A stretch of 64,000 nt of DNA from Actinokineospora iranica (lineage in GTDB: Bacteria > Actinomycetota > Actinomycetes > Mycobacteriales > Pseudonocardiaceae), in assembly GCF_900101685.1 (NCBI RefSeq), contig NZ_FMZZ01000008.1, positions 124,001 to 188,000 of the forward strand, written 5' to 3'. Below are positions 62,767 through 64,000 of the stretch, piece by piece (within the stretch, counting starts at the first letter, position 1; each line of letters starts with the position of its first letter). The notes beneath the pieces were generated by a model, which had not been told where the DNA came from, searched no databases, and saw only the letters and a program-made list of their open reading frames with translations. Both the position numbers and the translations under genes were made by a program.

Positions 62767-63573
62767 ATGGCAGCTCTCGACGTCGAGGCCCTGCGCGCGG
62801 CTCTGGTCGGCTCTTACGCCGCGCTGGACGTGGTGCCCTCCACCGGCTCCACCAACGCCGATCTGGTGGCCGCCGCCGCGGCGGGCGCGGCCGACCGCAC
62901 GGTCCTGATCGCCGAGGAGCAGACGGCCGGGCGGGGCAGACGCGCCCGCGACTGGGTGTCGCCGCCCGAGTCCGGTCTCTACCTGAGCGTGCTGCTGCGG
63001 CCCACTGGCGTGCCCACGGCCCGGTTCGGCTCGCTCGCGCTGGTCGCCGGGGTCGCGCTGGCCCGCACCGCGCGCCATGTCGGGGTGTTCGCCGCGCTCA
63101 AGTGGCCCAACGACCTGCTGGCAGGCGCGAACATGGCCAAGTGCGCGGGCGTGCTCGCCGAGGCCAGCGCGGGTCGCGAGCCTGCCGTGGTGGTGGGTAT
63201 CGGGCTCAACGTGGGGCCGCTGCCTACCGAGGTCCCGGTAGGACCGGGTGGACTACCGGCGACGTCGCTGTCGCAGGAAGACGGCACTGCCGACCGCACA
63301 GAGGTGGCCATCGCCCTGCTGCGCTCGTTCGCCGAGGCCGAGCAGTCCTGGCGCGGCGCCCAGGGCGACCTGGTCACCTCCGGGCTGCTCGCGCACTACC
63401 GCGGCAACTGCTCCACGCTCGGCCAACGCGTCCGGGTGGAGTTGCCGGACGGGTCCGACCTACAGGGGCTGGCCACCGACATCGACCACGACGGCCAGCT
63501 TGTCCTCGACGTGGAAGGCGTCGCGCGGACGGTGTCCGCGGGCGATGTCGTCCACCTGCGCGCGGCACGCTGA
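62767..63573 (+). CDS. birA: biotin-protein ligase
   Basis: 268-residue class I (non-DNA-binding) ligase that attaches biotin to the AccA3 carrier domain. Adenylate-binding AEEQTAGRGRRARDW near residue 50 (GRGRR), LKWPNDLLAGANMAKCAGVL near 111 with the catalytic KWPND, and a C-terminal SH3-like domain (GQRVRVELPDGSDLQGLATDIDHDGQLVLDV; core VELPDGSDLQG). There is no N-terminal HTH, so it is not a repressor. It is divergent from accD5, as in M. tuberculosis (Rv3279c/Rv3280). Confidence 0.95.
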   Translation: MAALDVEALRAALVGSYAALDVVPSTGSTNADLVAAAAAGAADRTVLIAEEQTAGRGRRARDWVSPPESGLYLSVLLRPTGVPTARFGSLALVAGVALARTARHVGVFAALKWPNDLLAGANMAKCAGVLAEASAGREPAVVVGIGLNVGPLPTEVPVGPGGLPATSLSQEDGTADRTEVAIALLRSFAEAEQSWRGAQGDLVTSGLLAHYRGNCSTLGQRVRVELPDGSDLQGLATDIDHDGQLVLDVEGVARTVSAGDVVHLRAAR

Positions 63574-63667
63574 CCGACCCTCGGTCTACTTGGACAGTCC
63601 ACAGGACCGCGGGCGCGTTCCGCGAGTACGGTAACCCGCGTCATCAGTGATGATCGGGAGGACAACC

Positions 63668-64000
63668 GTGGCATACCCCGACGACTTGCTCAGCGACAGC
63701 GAGCGCGTCGTGCTGCACAAGCACCCGCACTGGAAGATGCTGCTGGTGCCTTACCTGGTCCTGATCATCACGATCGGCCTGGGCATCTGGCTCTCCATCC
63801 TCGCCCAAGACCTCGACTGGGCGATGGTGGCCTGGATCATCATCGGCGCGGTCGCGCTGGTGCTGATCGTCTGGCTGTTCTTCGTGCCGTTCGTGCGCTG
63901 GCGCACGACCCACTTCATCGTCACCACCGACCGGGTCATGGCCCGCGAGGGCGTGATCAAGCGCAACGGCATCGACATCCCGCTCTCCCGGATCAGCAGC
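63668..64000 (+). CDS. PH-domain membrane protein, truncated by window end
   Basis: First 111 codons of a membrane protein from GTG 63668 (site GGGAGGAC). DLLSDSERVVLHKHPHWKML precedes two membrane helices (VPYLVLIITIGLGIWLSIL and VAWIIIGAVALVLIVWLFF), then the start of a bacterial PH (bPH2) domain: RTTHFIVTTDRVMAREGVIKR. It corresponds to M. tuberculosis Rv3278c next to birA. Role unknown. Confidence 0.85.
   Translation, partial: MAYPDDLLSDSERVVLHKHPHWKMLLVPYLVLIITIGLGIWLSILAQDLDWAMVAWIIIGAVALVLIVWLFFVPFVRWRTTHFIVTTDRVMAREGVIKRNGIDIPLSRISS

Overview
The window is high-GC DNA with strong third-position G/C, many GTG starts and several apparently leaderless genes. This points to an actinomycete, most likely of the Pseudonocardiaceae (Saccharothrix/Actinokineospora/Lentzea type). 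The backbone matches, in content and partly in order, the Mycobacterium tuberculosis segment Rv3278c to Rv3314c. Shared genes are deoA, add, an Rv3311-like protein, upp, pmmB, deoD/punA, an M20 hydrolase (amiA1/amiB1), an Rv3304-like cyclotransferase, lpdA, glpD, accA3, maf, accE5, accD5, birA and a PH-domain membrane protein. Accessory blocks are inserted between these anchors.

Region 1 (0-7 kb) holds deoA, a putative immunity protein divergent from a double-MerR (TioE-type) regulator, a large coiled-coil protein, add and the Rv3311-like acidic protein. Region 2 (7.1-10.2 kb) is a translationally coupled minus-strand cluster: a WXG100-like protein, an NlpC/P60 hydrolase with a WXG-like N-terminus, and two YbaB/EbfC proteins flanking a Pro/Ala/Thr-rich ORF. 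Region 3 (10.4-13.6 kb) is deoC with two aldehyde dehydrogenases, the second lacking its catalytic half. Region 4 (13.7-21 kb) is mostly regulators: XRE, DUF1707, a methyltransferase, upp, TetR, an RHH/Doc-like pair with a degraded Fic motif, and a MerR gene with a textbook 19-bp-spacer promoter leading two aldo/keto reductases, of which the first is a degenerate copy. Region 5 (21-24.8 kb) is an AT-richer patch with small secreted proteins, a seven-bladed FG-GAP protein and scars of an XRE/DUF397 pair.

Region 6 (24.8-32 kb) holds the phospho-sugar mutase/PNP pair, a membrane module with a MerR regulator, and a kinase/ESX-like/DUF3558 cluster. Region 7 (32-37.5 kb) is mutA-mutB-meaB. Region 8 (38-46.7 kb) has an M20 hydrolase, an AMIN-like protein, a cyclotransferase, lpdA, a 52-residue CxxCxGxG protein, glpK-glpF and divergent glpD. 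Region 9 (46.7-50.9 kb) starts with an inverted-repeat element array and carries a PPE-like/ESX-like pair, GNAT, HAD and two DUF1707 genes. Region 10 (51-64 kb) is accA3, a secreted protein, a 1.4 kb gene-free tract with an 18-19 bp tandem repeat, maf with a LexA-type box upstream, a frameshifted GOLPH3-family gene, an S15-type peptidase, an MFS exporter, accE, accD5, birA and a truncated PH-domain gene.

The metabolic genes form three connected schemes. Nucleoside salvage: Add, PNP, DeoA and Upp release bases and pentose-1-phosphates; the mutase may isomerise these for DeoC, and aldehyde dehydrogenase consumes the acetaldehyde. Propionate: BirA biotinylates AccA3, which with AccD5/AccE carboxylates propionyl-CoA; MutAB with the MeaB chaperone converts methylmalonyl-CoA to succinyl-CoA. 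Glycerol: GlpF, GlpK and GlpD.

No rRNA, tRNA, CRISPR array, transposase or prophage was recognised. The least explained items are the WXG/NlpC/YbaB cluster, the intergenic inverted-repeat family lying between convergent genes, and the degenerate paralogues.
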